A stretch of DNA of 64,000 bases from Bacteroidales bacterium (GTDB lineage Bacteria > Bacteroidota > Bacteroidia > Bacteroidales > UBA932), in the NCBI GenBank assembly GCA_017617035.1, contig JAFZWV010000013.1:1-64000 (forward strand), read 5' to 3'. The notes under the pieces were generated by a model, which worked only from the letters and a program-made list of their open reading frames with translations, was not told where the DNA came from and searched no databases. The position numbers and the translations under genes are program-made. Shown here in pieces: positions 43,586 through 51,666 of the stretch; position 1 is the stretch's first letter, and every line of letters starts with the position of its first letter.

Positions 43586-44796
43586 TTCTTGCCTATTCGA
43601 TACAGGACCACGTCGTGCGTAGGGACCGTTATCTTCTGAATGCCCTTGGTCTTGCGGACCCTGGCCTTGGAGTCCCAGAGATTGCGGGCCCACAGGCCTG
43701 TGGGATCGAAGCTAAGACCGCTGAGTTCGTCGGTGAAAGACAGCAGACCCCAGTCGACATTGACGACCGCGTCTTCGGCTCCACGGTTAAGAAGGCAGAA
43801 AGCCCAGTCACCGCCCGCAAGGGGCTTGAACCAGTACTCGACATCGCCCTCCCTCTTGAGCCTGAGGCCCTGGATTCCGAGGGGATCCTGGTCGATGGCG
43901 ATGACATCCTTGTTGATAAGGATCTGCAGGATGTCATCGGACATGGTCGTAAGGTCGTTGCCCATGAGGAGCGGGGCCGCCATCATGCACCAGAGGGTGA
44001 AGTGGGCGCGGTTCTCCGCCAGGGTAAGCTGACCGTTGCCTACCTCGAGCATGTCGGGGTCGTTCCAATGGCCGGGGCCGGAATACGCGCGCAGCGGCTC
44101 GTTCAGGTCCACGATCTCCATGACCGGCAGACCGTGCCACTGGCCTTCGAACTCGGCAGGGATGCTGTCGAAGTATGGCCATATGTCACCGGTAGTGCGC
44201 CATGACTGAGCGTACTCGGCGCCCCATTCCCACGGTTTGTTGCTACCCCACTCGCACATGCTGAACCAAATGGGACGGCCGGTGGCCTTGAGAGCCACGC
44301 TCATAAGCTTGTAAGCGCCCTTGGGGTGGATGATTTCCTCGGTGTAGCACCAATCGTACTTGAGATAGTCGACGCCCCACTGGGCATAGGTGTACGCATC
44401 CTGGAATTCGTGGCCGAAGCTGCCAGCGCAACCGCCGCAGGTCTTCCAGCCGGCATCGCTGTAGATACCGAGCTTCATGCCTTTGCTATGGACATAGTCC
44501 GCAAGGGCCTTGATTCCCGAAGGGAACTTCTCGGGGTCTTCGTGGATGAAGCCCTGCTCGTCGCGCTCACCGTGCCAGCCGTCATCGAGATTGAGGTAGA
44601 TGTAGCCGGCGTCGACCAGACCCAGCTCGACCATCTTGTCGGCTGTCGCCTTGATCAGGTCTTCGTTGATGTTCATCGCGAACTTGTTCCAGCTGTTCCA
44701 ACCCATCTGGGGAGTAGCTGCGAACTGAGGTGCCTCCTGAGCGAAAACAGGAGTGAGCATTAGCGCTGCAAGGGCGGCGTAGATAAGCTTACGCAT
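43582..44796 (-). CDS. GH27 alpha-galactosidase
   Basis: The 404-residue secreted enzyme has a signal peptide (LIYAALAALMLTPVFAQ). The GH27 (beta/alpha)8 domain starts TPQMGWNSWNKF. The catalytic nucleophile is Asp148 in YLKYDWCYTE, the acid/base is probably Asp204 in SWRTTGDIW, and GHWNDPDMLEVG is conserved. A short C-terminal beta domain follows. It removes terminal alpha-galactose from raffinose-type sugars or galactomannan side chains. The open frame extends to 45117 antisense-free but over lspA; the signal peptide fixes the start. It sits oddly among housekeeping genes and is coupled to the GtrA gene. Confidence 0.95.
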   Translation of the reverse strand: MRKLIYAALAALMLTPVFAQEAPQFAATPQMGWNSWNKFAMNINEDLIKATADKMVELGLVDAGYIYLNLDDGWHGERDEQGFIHEDPEKFPSGIKALADYVHSKGMKLGIYSDAGWKTCGGCAGSFGHEFQDAYTYAQWGVDYLKYDWCYTEEIIHPKGAYKLMSVALKATGRPIWFSMCEWGSNKPWEWGAEYAQSWRTTGDIWPYFDSIPAEFEGQWHGLPVMEIVDLNEPLRAYSGPGHWNDPDMLEVGNGQLTLAENRAHFTLWCMMAAPLLMGNDLTTMSDDILQILINKDVIAIDQDPLGIQGLRLKREGDVEYWFKPLAGGDWAFCLLNRGAEDAVVNVDWGLLSFTDELSGLSFDPTGLWARNLWDSKARVRKTKGIQKITVPTHDVVLYRIGKK

Positions 44797-44816
44797 TTGT
44801 ATATAGGTTTGTGGTT

Positions 44817-45362
44817 TTAGTCTTTTGTTTCTTCGCGGGAGAAAAACTTCCACTGGAAGAGTATGAGATAGAAGGCGCCTACCGTCACGCAACTGTCGGC
44901 GAAATTGAATACCGGCGGGAAGAAGGTCGCGCTGAACATGTCGACCACCTTGCCGAACATGAAGCCGAACGGCGCTCCGGCGAGCCTGAGCTCGGGCCAG
45001 ATAATGCCGTAGAAGAAGCAGTCTATAATGTTTCCGAAGGCTCCGGCCGTGATGAGAGTCAGGCCGATAAGCACTCCGACCGGGGTATCGCCTTTCTTGA
45101 TCAACTTTCCAATCCACCAGATCAGGAAGCCCGTAAGCAAGATTCTGAACACGGAGAGAAGGACCTTACCGATAACCCCGCCGAACTTCATGCCGAAGGC
45201 CATGCCCTCGTTCTCCACGAAGCATAGGCGGAACCAGTTGCCGAAGACGGGGATGACCTCACCAAGGCTCATGTTCGTCTTGACCAGGACTTTTACGACC
45301 TGATCAATAACGACGAGCACGATGCCCAATATGGCCAGTTTTGCGCCTTTCGAGATCTTCAT
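44817..45362 (-). CDS. lspA: Lipoprotein signal peptidase II
   Basis: The 181-residue inner-membrane aspartyl protease cleaves prolipoproteins after lipid attachment. It has four membrane helices and two catalytic aspartates, Asp114 in GNIIDCFFYG and Asp156 in FNFADSCVTVG. The N-terminal VIDQVVKVLVKTN is the usual helix-1 motif. It is coupled with the DksA-like gene two bases upstream, as is common in Bacteroidetes (ileS-dksA-lspA). Many lipoproteins in this window are presumably its substrates. Confidence 0.96.
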   Translation of the reverse strand: MKISKGAKLAILGIVLVVIDQVVKVLVKTNMSLGEVIPVFGNWFRLCFVENEGMAFGMKFGGVIGKVLLSVFRILLTGFLIWWIGKLIKKGDTPVGVLIGLTLITAGAFGNIIDCFFYGIIWPELRLAGAPFGFMFGKVVDMFSATFFPPVFNFADSCVTVGAFYLILFQWKFFSREETKD

Positions 45363-45364
45363 CG

Positions 45365-45763
45365 CTAGTTCTTGCCCTGCTTGGCGAGCATCTCCTTAGC
45401 CTCGACGGTAAGGGTTGCGTGCGGCACAAGGCGAAGCCTCTCCTTAGGGATGAGCTTACCTGTAACACGGCAGATACCGTAGGTCTTGTTCTCGATACGG
45501 ACGAGAGCGGCCTCGAGGTTCTTTATGAATTTGTACTGACGCTGGGCGAGCTGGCTGGCCTCTTCCTTCGAGCGCTGGTTTGCGCCGTCGTCCTCAACGG
45601 TCTTGAACGAAGGGGACGTGTCGTCGATGTCGTTGGCTCCGCCGCTTCTCGCTACCTCGCGATAGGTGTTGTACTCCGCCTTGGCTTTAGCGAGCATATC
45701 TTCGATGATGGCCTTGAACTCGGCAAGTTCCTCATCGGAATAGCGTGTTTTCTCTTCTGCCAT
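45365..45763 (-). CDS. TraR/DksA-family protein with degenerate zinc finger
   Basis: The 132-residue protein has an N-terminal coiled-coil hairpin (DEELAEFKAIIEDMLAKAKA) and a C-terminal TraR/DksA domain reading YGICRVTGKLIPKERLRLVP. Only one cysteine of the usual four is kept (CRVTG in place of CxxC, and no second pair), so it probably does not bind zinc. Family members bind the RNA polymerase secondary channel and alter rRNA and stress promoters; here that is inference. It lies between ileS and lspA in the same operon. Confidence 0.85.
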   Translation of the reverse strand: MAEEKTRYSDEELAEFKAIIEDMLAKAKAEYNTYREVARSGGANDIDDTSPSFKTVEDDGANQRSKEEASQLAQRQYKFIKNLEAALVRIENKTYGICRVTGKLIPKERLRLVPHATLTVEAKEMLAKQGKN

Positions 45764-45783
45764 AGTTGTAGTGTGTTTAGTTG

Positions 45784-48700
45784 TTATTTTTTGTTTATAT
45801 CAATCTTGATGGTGTCTTTATCCCATTCGATTTCGGAAGCCGAAGCCGGGGCTTCTGCAATCGGTTTAAGCGTGACGCTCAGCGAAAGGGTCTGCGCAGC
45901 TACGTAATCGCCAAAAGCCTGCAGCGCCTCTTGGATGGCCTTGTAAGCTTCTCCGCCGGCATACACGACAGTCTCGATCCTGTCGGTGACGTCCAGATCG
46001 CGCTCCTTGCGGAGGGTCTGGATGGGGTGGATGAGCTCGCGGGCGTTGCCCTCGCGGATGAGTTCCGGAGTCTGGACTATGTCGAGGGCGACAGTAAGCG
46101 AGCCTTCAGAAGCCACAAGCCAGCCGGGCATATCCTCGGAGTTGATTTCGTAGTCTTCTTTTGTAAGGACGACGGGACCCGAAGGAAGATTCAGAGTGTA
46201 ATCGCCTTCGCTACGCTCGATTTCGCCAATCTGCTCCTGGCTGAAGCCTGCGAACGCGGCGGCGATTTCCTTCATCTGCTTTCCGTAGATCTTACCGAGG
46301 GTCTTGAAGTTGGGCTTGATCTTCTTCGTAATGATGCCGGTAGTGTCGTGGAGGAACTCGATTTCCTTGACGTTCACCTCGGCGAGGAAGATACCGCTTA
46401 CGCGCTCGATATGGGCCTTGACTTCGTCGTCGATAACGGGAACCACGACCTTGGCGAGGGGCTTGCGGACGTTGATTCCGACCTTCTTGCGAAGGGCCAG
46501 GACCATGGACGAAGCTTTCTGGGCGAAGGCCATCGACTCTTCGAGCGCGGAGTCGATAAGTTTCTCGTCGCTCGCGGGCATGGCCTCGTAATGGACTGAT
46601 TCCACGCCGGGTACGAGGTCCAGATAGAGCCTTTCAGCGAAGAACGGAGCGATAGGGGCCGACAGCAGGGCCACATCCACCAGTGCTTCGTAAAGGGTCT
46701 GGTAAGCGGAGAGCTTATCCTCGCTCATTCCGGAGCCCCAAAGGCGCTTCTTGTTCAGGCGGATGTACCAGTTGCTGAGGTCGTCGCAGACGAAGTCCTG
46801 GATGAGGCGGCCGGCAAGGGTCACGTCGTAGTCTTCGTATGCGGCCTTAACTCCCTTCGAGAGGGTGTTGAGACGGCTTACGAGCCAGCGGTCGAACATG
46901 GGGCGCCTATCGTAAGGCACCTTCGGGGCTGCCGGATCGAAGTTGTCGATATTAGCATACAGGGCGAAGACCGAATATGAGTTGTAGAGGGTTCCGAAGA
47001 ACTTCCTGCGCACTTCGTCTACGCCTGCTTCGTCGAATTTGAGGTTGTCCCAGGGCTGGGCGTTGGTAAGCATGTACCAGCGCAGGGCGTCCGGGCCGTA
47101 AGTATCCAGGGCCATGAACGGGTCGACCGCGTTTCCGAGGCGCTTGCTCATCTTCTCGCCCTTCTTATCGAGCACCAGGCCGTTGGAGATCACGCGTTTG
47201 AAAGCGGGAGTTCCACTGACCATGGTGTGAATCGCATGCAGGGTGTAGAACCAACCGCGGGTCTGATCCACGCCTTCGGCGATAAAGTCGGCCGTGCAAC
47301 CGAAATCGAGGGTATCGATACCCCTGAGACCGGTCTGGGCATAGGGCATGGCGCCGGAGTCGAACCAGACGTCGATAAGGTCGGTCTCGCGCTTCATGCG
47401 CTTGCCGCTCGGGCTCACGAGGAAGATGTTATCCACATACGGGCGATGGAGGTCGATCTTGTCGTAGTTCGCCTTCGACATGTCGGCCGGGTCGAAGCCC
47501 TTCGCCTTAAGCGGATTCTCCGCCATGAAACCGGCTTTGACGGCCTTCTCTATTTCGTCGTAAAGTTCTTTTACGGAGCCTATGCAGATCTCTTCCCTGC
47601 CGTCTTCGGTGCGCCATACGGGAAGTGGAGTTCCCCAATAGCGGCTGCGGCTGAGATTCCAGTCCTGGATGTTCTCCAGCCATTTTCCGAAACGGCCGGT
47701 ACCGGTCGCCTCCGGCTTCCACTCGATACCTTCGTTGAGCCTCATCATCTGCTCGCGAACGGCTGTAGCTTTAATAAACCAGCTGTTGAGCGGATAGTAA
47801 AGCACGGGCTTATCGGTACGCCAGCAATGAGGATATGAGTGAACGTGTTTCTCGATCTTGAAGGCTTTGTTTTCCTGCTTCATCCAGACGCAGAGATCCA
47901 CGTCCAGAGTCGGAGTTTCAGCGGTAGCCTCAGGGTCGTAAGCGTTCTTTACGTAACGGCCAGACCACTGCTTGTAGAGGTCTACGTTGACTGATGTCTT
48001 GACATACTCCGGATCCAGGTCTTCGAGCCTGTAGAAACGGCCTTTAGTGTCGACCTGGGCCTGAGGGTTGCCGTCGCGGTCTATTACATAGAGCGCGGGG
48101 ACGCCGTTCTCTTTCGAGACGCGGGCGTCGTCGGCGCCGAAGGTTCCGGCGATATGGACTATACCCGTACCTTCGGTTGTAGTAACATAGTCACCTGTGA
48201 TTACCCTGAAGGCGCCTTCGCCGGGATTGAACCACGGCAGGAGCTGCTCGTAGCGCATACCTGCTAGCTCGGAGCCCTTGATTTCGCCGGGCAGAACCTC
48301 GTATTCGGTTTTACCGTCGAACCAAACCGGAACCAGATCCTTTGCAATGATGTATGTCGCGGGAATTCCGGTATAAGGGTTGGCGCTACGGACCTTAACG
48401 TAGTCAATCTTCGGACCGACGCAGAGGGCGCAGTTGCTGGGAAGGGTCCAGGGAGTAGTAGTCCAGGCCAGGAAATAAAGGTCCTGCTCACCGAGGACTT
48501 TGAACTGCACGCAGCAGGTGGTATCCTTAACGTCGCGGTAGCAGCCGGGCTGGTTGAGTTCGTGGGAACTCAGGCCAGTTCCTGCAGCGGGACTGTAAGG
48601 CTGGATAGACTTGCCTTTGTAGAGATAGCCCTTTTTGTAGATATCCTTCAGGAGGTACCAGAGGGTCTCGATATAGCGGTTGTCGTAAGTGATATACGGG

Positions 48701-49137
48701 TCGTCCATATCTACCCAGTAACCGATTCTCTCGGTAAGGGTGCGCCACTCTTTAGTGTATTTCATGACCTCCTCGCGGCAGGTCTTGTTGTATTCTTCTA
48801 CGCTGATTTTTGTTCCGATATCTTCCTTGGTGATGCCGAGTTTCTTCTCGACTCCAAGCTCGACAGGAAGGCCGTGGGTATCCCAACCGGCGCGGCGGCG
48901 GACCTTATAGCCACTCTGCGTCTTATAACGGCAGACGGCGTCCTTGATGCTGCGCGCCATGACGTGATGTATTCCGGGCATACCGTTGGCGCTGGGCGGG
49001 CCTTCGAAGAAGATGAACTCGGGAGCTCCGTCGCGCACTTCCAGCGAACGCTCGAAAGCACGGTTCTTCTTCCATCTTTCCAACACCTCTGCCGATACCG
49101 CCACGAGGTCCAAACCCTTATACTCTTTAAAAGTCAT
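45784..49137 (-). CDS. ileS: Isoleucyl-tRNA synthetase, eukaryote-like type
   Basis: The 1117-residue class I synthetase charges tRNA-Ile with editing of valine. The first signature is altered: GPPSANGMPGIHHVMARS, where the usual HxGH region reads GIHH. The KMSKS loop is GEKMSKRLGNAVDP. The editing domain contains AWTTTPWTLPSNCALCVG and GTGIVHIAGTFGADD. The length and form fit the eukaryote-like branch usual in Bacteroidetes, which tends to be less sensitive to mupirocin. The promoter TAAATTTG at 49162-49169 starts a long minus-strand run through lspA to 42107. Confidence 0.96.
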   Translation of the reverse strand: MTFKEYKGLDLVAVSAEVLERWKKNRAFERSLEVRDGAPEFIFFEGPPSANGMPGIHHVMARSIKDAVCRYKTQSGYKVRRRAGWDTHGLPVELGVEKKLGITKEDIGTKISVEEYNKTCREEVMKYTKEWRTLTERIGYWVDMDDPYITYDNRYIETLWYLLKDIYKKGYLYKGKSIQPYSPAAGTGLSSHELNQPGCYRDVKDTTCCVQFKVLGEQDLYFLAWTTTPWTLPSNCALCVGPKIDYVKVRSANPYTGIPATYIIAKDLVPVWFDGKTEYEVLPGEIKGSELAGMRYEQLLPWFNPGEGAFRVITGDYVTTTEGTGIVHIAGTFGADDARVSKENGVPALYVIDRDGNPQAQVDTKGRFYRLEDLDPEYVKTSVNVDLYKQWSGRYVKNAYDPEATAETPTLDVDLCVWMKQENKAFKIEKHVHSYPHCWRTDKPVLYYPLNSWFIKATAVREQMMRLNEGIEWKPEATGTGRFGKWLENIQDWNLSRSRYWGTPLPVWRTEDGREEICIGSVKELYDEIEKAVKAGFMAENPLKAKGFDPADMSKANYDKIDLHRPYVDNIFLVSPSGKRMKRETDLIDVWFDSGAMPYAQTGLRGIDTLDFGCTADFIAEGVDQTRGWFYTLHAIHTMVSGTPAFKRVISNGLVLDKKGEKMSKRLGNAVDPFMALDTYGPDALRWYMLTNAQPWDNLKFDEAGVDEVRRKFFGTLYNSYSVFALYANIDNFDPAAPKVPYDRRPMFDRWLVSRLNTLSKGVKAAYEDYDVTLAGRLIQDFVCDDLSNWYIRLNKKRLWGSGMSEDKLSAYQTLYEALVDVALLSAPIAPFFAERLYLDLVPGVESVHYEAMPASDEKLIDSALEESMAFAQKASSMVLALRKKVGINVRKPLAKVVVPVIDDEVKAHIERVSGIFLAEVNVKEIEFLHDTTGIITKKIKPNFKTLGKIYGKQMKEIAAAFAGFSQEQIGEIERSEGDYTLNLPSGPVVLTKEDYEINSEDMPGWLVASEGSLTVALDIVQTPELIREGNARELIHPIQTLRKERDLDVTDRIETVVYAGGEAYKAIQEALQAFGDYVAAQTLSLSVTLKPIAEAPASASEIEWDKDTIKIDINKK

Positions 49138-49161
49138 TTTTTTTACCTAATTTTGAGCCTA

Positions 49162-49169
49162 CAAATTTA
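49162..49169 (-). promoter_or_regulatory. -7 element TAAATTTG for ileS
   Basis: Exact match 24 bases before the ileS ATG, in the divergent gap with the CvpA gene. Confidence 0.66.
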
Positions 49170-49199
49170 CAAAAAACACGGCGAAATACAAATAAGGCT

Positions 49200-49718
49200 A
49201 TGAACGTACTGGACATCATTCTGTTGGTGATTTTTATCCCTGCGATTATCAGGGGAATAAGCAAAGGATTCATAGAGCAGCTGGTGGCTCTGCTCTCCAT
49301 TTTCGTGAGTGCTTATATCGCCTACTTGTTTGCGGACAAAGTCGGAGCATGGCTTTCTCAATGGATCTCCTTCAGCTCCCCCACCGTCCTTTACATAATA
49401 TCATTCGTGGTGGTAATAATCCTGTGCGTGCTGCTTTTCAACCTCGCAGCCAAGCTTTTAACTAAAGTGATAGATGTCGTCTCCCTGGGATGGCTCAACA
49501 AAATACTGGGATTCGTAATTGCTATCTTCAACACGGCGCTGGTAGTCGGAATCCTGTTTGTCATCTTCGGAGACTTGAACGAGAAATACCTTCACCTGTC
49601 GACTCAGTTTATGGACAATTCGACCATCTACGGTTGGATCAAGAAACTGACCGACGCCGTGTTCCCCTATCTCGAAGGCCTTTTTACCAAAATAAGCAAT
49701 GGCATCCAGGAAATCTAG
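49200..49718 (+). CDS. CvpA-family membrane protein
   Basis: The 172-residue protein has four hydrophobic helices. It begins NVLDIILLVIFIPAIIRGIS with GISKGFIEQLVALLSIFVSA, the CvpA signature, and ends in a short polar tail. CvpA proteins are inner-membrane proteins linked to colicin V export and envelope stress in enterobacteria; the general role is unclear. The last 20 bases overlap the tsaB start, so the two are coupled. Confidence 0.87.
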   Translation: MNVLDIILLVIFIPAIIRGISKGFIEQLVALLSIFVSAYIAYLFADKVGAWLSQWISFSSPTVLYIISFVVVIILCVLLFNLAAKLLTKVIDVVSLGWLNKILGFVIAIFNTALVVGILFVIFGDLNEKYLHLSTQFMDNSTIYGWIKKLTDAVFPYLEGLFTKISNGIQEI

Positions 49719-50397
49719 GATAATCCTTATCGAGACCTCCGCCTCTCTCTGCTCGGTCGCACTGGCCGAAGAAGGAGAGGTAGTAGCGTACCGCGAGAGT
49801 GCCGGCGGGCGCGAGCACGCCGCCCTGACCGCGCCCTTCGTGGCCGAGGTCCTCGAGGAGCGAGGCCTTAAGGTCGCGGACTGCGCGGCGGTGTGCCTTA
49901 GCGCCGGTCCCGGCTCCTACACCGGACTTCGAGTAGGATCGTCTACTGCAAAAGGATTGTGCTTCGGAGCTGGGATTCCACTGATTAGCTTAAGCACGCC
50001 CGACATAATCGTATCCAAAGCCATCGCTCAAGGACTAGTTCCAGCTGGCTGCAGCGCCATCGTTCCTATGATCGACGCCAGAAGAATGGAGGTTTATTCG
50101 GCCGTGTACCGGCCGGATGGCCAGCGGCTTACCGAAATCGGACCAGTTGTCGTAGATGCCGAGTCTTATACAGAGTTGGAAGGAATTGTTCTGTTCGCCG
50201 GCGACGGCGCGCTGAAGTGTCAAGACGTTTTAGCCCGTCCCAGTTTCGTCTTCGAAGAAGTAATAGCCGACGCCGCTTCGATGGCTCCTCTTGCCTTCAA
50301 AAAACTCGAAGCCCGCGACTTCGAAAACACGGCCTACTTCGAACCCTTCTACCTGAAGGACTTCGTCGCCACCGTTTCCCGCAAAAAACTCTGGTAA
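49699..50397 (+). CDS. tsaB: tRNA N6-threonylcarbamoyladenosine synthesis protein TsaB
   Basis: The 232-residue ASKHA-fold partner of TsaD/TsaE is needed for the t6A37 modification of ANN-decoding tRNAs. It shows ILIETSASLCSVALAEEGEV at the N-terminus, CLSAGPGSYTGLRVGSSTAK as the TsaD-like signature and the VPMIDARRMEVYSAVYRPDG segment. It lacks the metal-binding HxxxH of TsaD, as expected. It overlaps cvpA by 20 bases. The half-copy of structured element D starts six bases behind the stop. Confidence 0.94.
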   Translation: MASRKSRIILIETSASLCSVALAEEGEVVAYRESAGGREHAALTAPFVAEVLEERGLKVADCAAVCLSAGPGSYTGLRVGSSTAKGLCFGAGIPLISLSTPDIIVSKAIAQGLVPAGCSAIVPMIDARRMEVYSAVYRPDGQRLTEIGPVVVDAESYTELEGIVLFAGDGALKCQDVLARPSFVFEEVIADAASMAPLAFKKLEARDFENTAYFEPFYLKDFVATVSRKKLW

Positions 50398-50402
50398 ATA
50401 AA

Positions 50403-50455
50403 TACCAGCAGCCTGCCACTTAAGCGCCATTTGCCCGGACTAGAGCTACGGTTAT
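50403..50455 (+). repeat. Left-half copy preceding structured element D
   Basis: TACCAGCAGCCTGCCACTT and CGCCATTTGCCCGGACTAG repeat the left arm and the start of the core of the full copy with a few changes. It stops before any right arm. Confidence 0.82.
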
Positions 50456-50559
50456 TACCAGCAGACTGCCACTTTTGGCGCCATTTTCCCGGACTAGGGT
50501 CGCCGTTTGACGCGAAGCGTCTCCAGGCGATAGGCGCTAAAAGTGGCAGTCTGCTGGTA
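50456..50559 (+). repeat. Structured element D
   Basis: The left arm TACCAGCAGACTGCCACTTT... pairs with a right arm ending ...GTGGCAGTCTGCTGGTA, broken only by one G-T pair. Core, inner stem (GTCGCC/GGCGAT) and apical hairpin (GACGC-GAA-GCGTC) match element A. It lies between convergent genes, tsaB and the TlpA-like gene. Confidence 0.88.
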
Positions 50560-50571
50560 TTAATACTATTG

Positions 50572-51666
50572 TTATTTCAGCAATTTTGCGAGTTCGCGGC
50601 GGAGACCTGCTTCACCATCGATCTTTGCGGAGGAGATTTCGTCGCCGGCGATGATGAGGGTGGTAGGCAATTCCTGCAAGTTGTAAAGCCTTACGGCCTG
50701 CGAGGCAGTTCCGTAACCGTCGCAAACATTTATCCACGGCAGGGCCTGGTTCTTAACGACAGATGCCCAGAGGGCCTTATCTGAGGTAACGCCGACAGCA
50801 TAAATCTCAAGACCTTTGGAATGATACTGCTTATACAGAGGAAGCAGGACGTCTACGTTGAAGAGCTTCTGCTCGGCATTCTCGACATCCCAGAAATGAA
50901 GGAGCATAACCTTCGCCTCAACACCGGCGAGGGACACCTTCTGAGCGTTAATGTCCGGCAGGGCGATATCGGGAAAACCAGCCTCCTTGGCATTTTGCAG
51001 GGCATTGGTAAGAGCCATGTTGTTCTTACGCCTTTCAGCCTCGGTCTCAAGAGCTCTCACATACTTCGATTCGGGATAGACGGTCTTAAGCGAATCGGCA
51101 ATAGCACTGAAAACGAGGGCATCGGTAGTCTGTCCGAAGACGGGGATCTCTGCAGCCAGATTCTGGAAGAGCACAGGCACTACCGCAAGCGACTTGCTGT
51201 GGGCGAACACATAAGCCAGCCTGTCGCGATAGTAACGGACATAGATACCGGTGGCTTCTCCCGGCTCAGCTGCCGCGAGATTATTGACGAAATCCGAATA
51301 AGATTTCTCAAGCCCGGCGAGCTCAGCAGAACCTTCCGATCCCTCAACCGTATAATTACCAAGAGTATCGGCTACAACCTCGGCCTTCTCCCCTGCTTCA
51401 AGAAGCAGAGCCGCAAGACGCACGTCGCCCTTGTAGATGTAGACAAACTCGGGCTGACCCTTAGCGACCTGTACGCTATAATTGAAATGACCCTTGGCGT
51501 CCGTCTTCACGGAATCCAGCAGGTCAGCGCTGCTGACGTTGAGTTTATGGATAGCGAGCGCCGCACCAGGTGCATCGGCAACCGTCATTGAGATACGGGC
51601 CTTAGGCGAGCAGGAAACGAAGAGCGCCAGGACTGCACCCAGCGCAATGATCTTAGAGCTTCTCAT
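50572..51666 (-). CDS. TlpA/DUF4369-like lipoprotein without redox cysteines
   Basis: The protein is 364 residues from the ATG at 51666, with lipobox LALFVSC. The N-terminal half resembles the DUF4369 beta domain of Bacteroidetes TlpA proteins (DSVKTDAKGHFNYSVQVAKG). The C-terminal half is a thioredoxin-like fold (VMLLHFWDVENAEQKLFNVD ... ELPTTLIIAG). The active-site WCxxC is missing: the segment reads WDVENAEQ, so disulfide exchange is unlikely and a binding or structural role is inferred. It overlaps the HIT gene by 14 bases; element D lies downstream. Confidence 0.8.
   Translation of the reverse strand: MRSSKIIALGAVLALFVSCSPKARISMTVADAPGAALAIHKLNVSSADLLDSVKTDAKGHFNYSVQVAKGQPEFVYIYKGDVRLAALLLEAGEKAEVVADTLGNYTVEGSEGSAELAGLEKSYSDFVNNLAAAEPGEATGIYVRYYRDRLAYVFAHSKSLAVVPVLFQNLAAEIPVFGQTTDALVFSAIADSLKTVYPESKYVRALETEAERRKNNMALTNALQNAKEAGFPDIALPDINAQKVSLAGVEAKVMLLHFWDVENAEQKLFNVDVLLPLYKQYHSKGLEIYAVGVTSDKALWASVVKNQALPWINVCDGYGTASQAVRLYNLQELPTTLIIAGDEISSAKIDGEAGLRRELAKLLK

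Noticed and set aside
44797..45117. Upstream extension of the GH27 frame over lspA
   Set aside because: The signal peptide at 44796 and the intact lspA in another frame rule it out.
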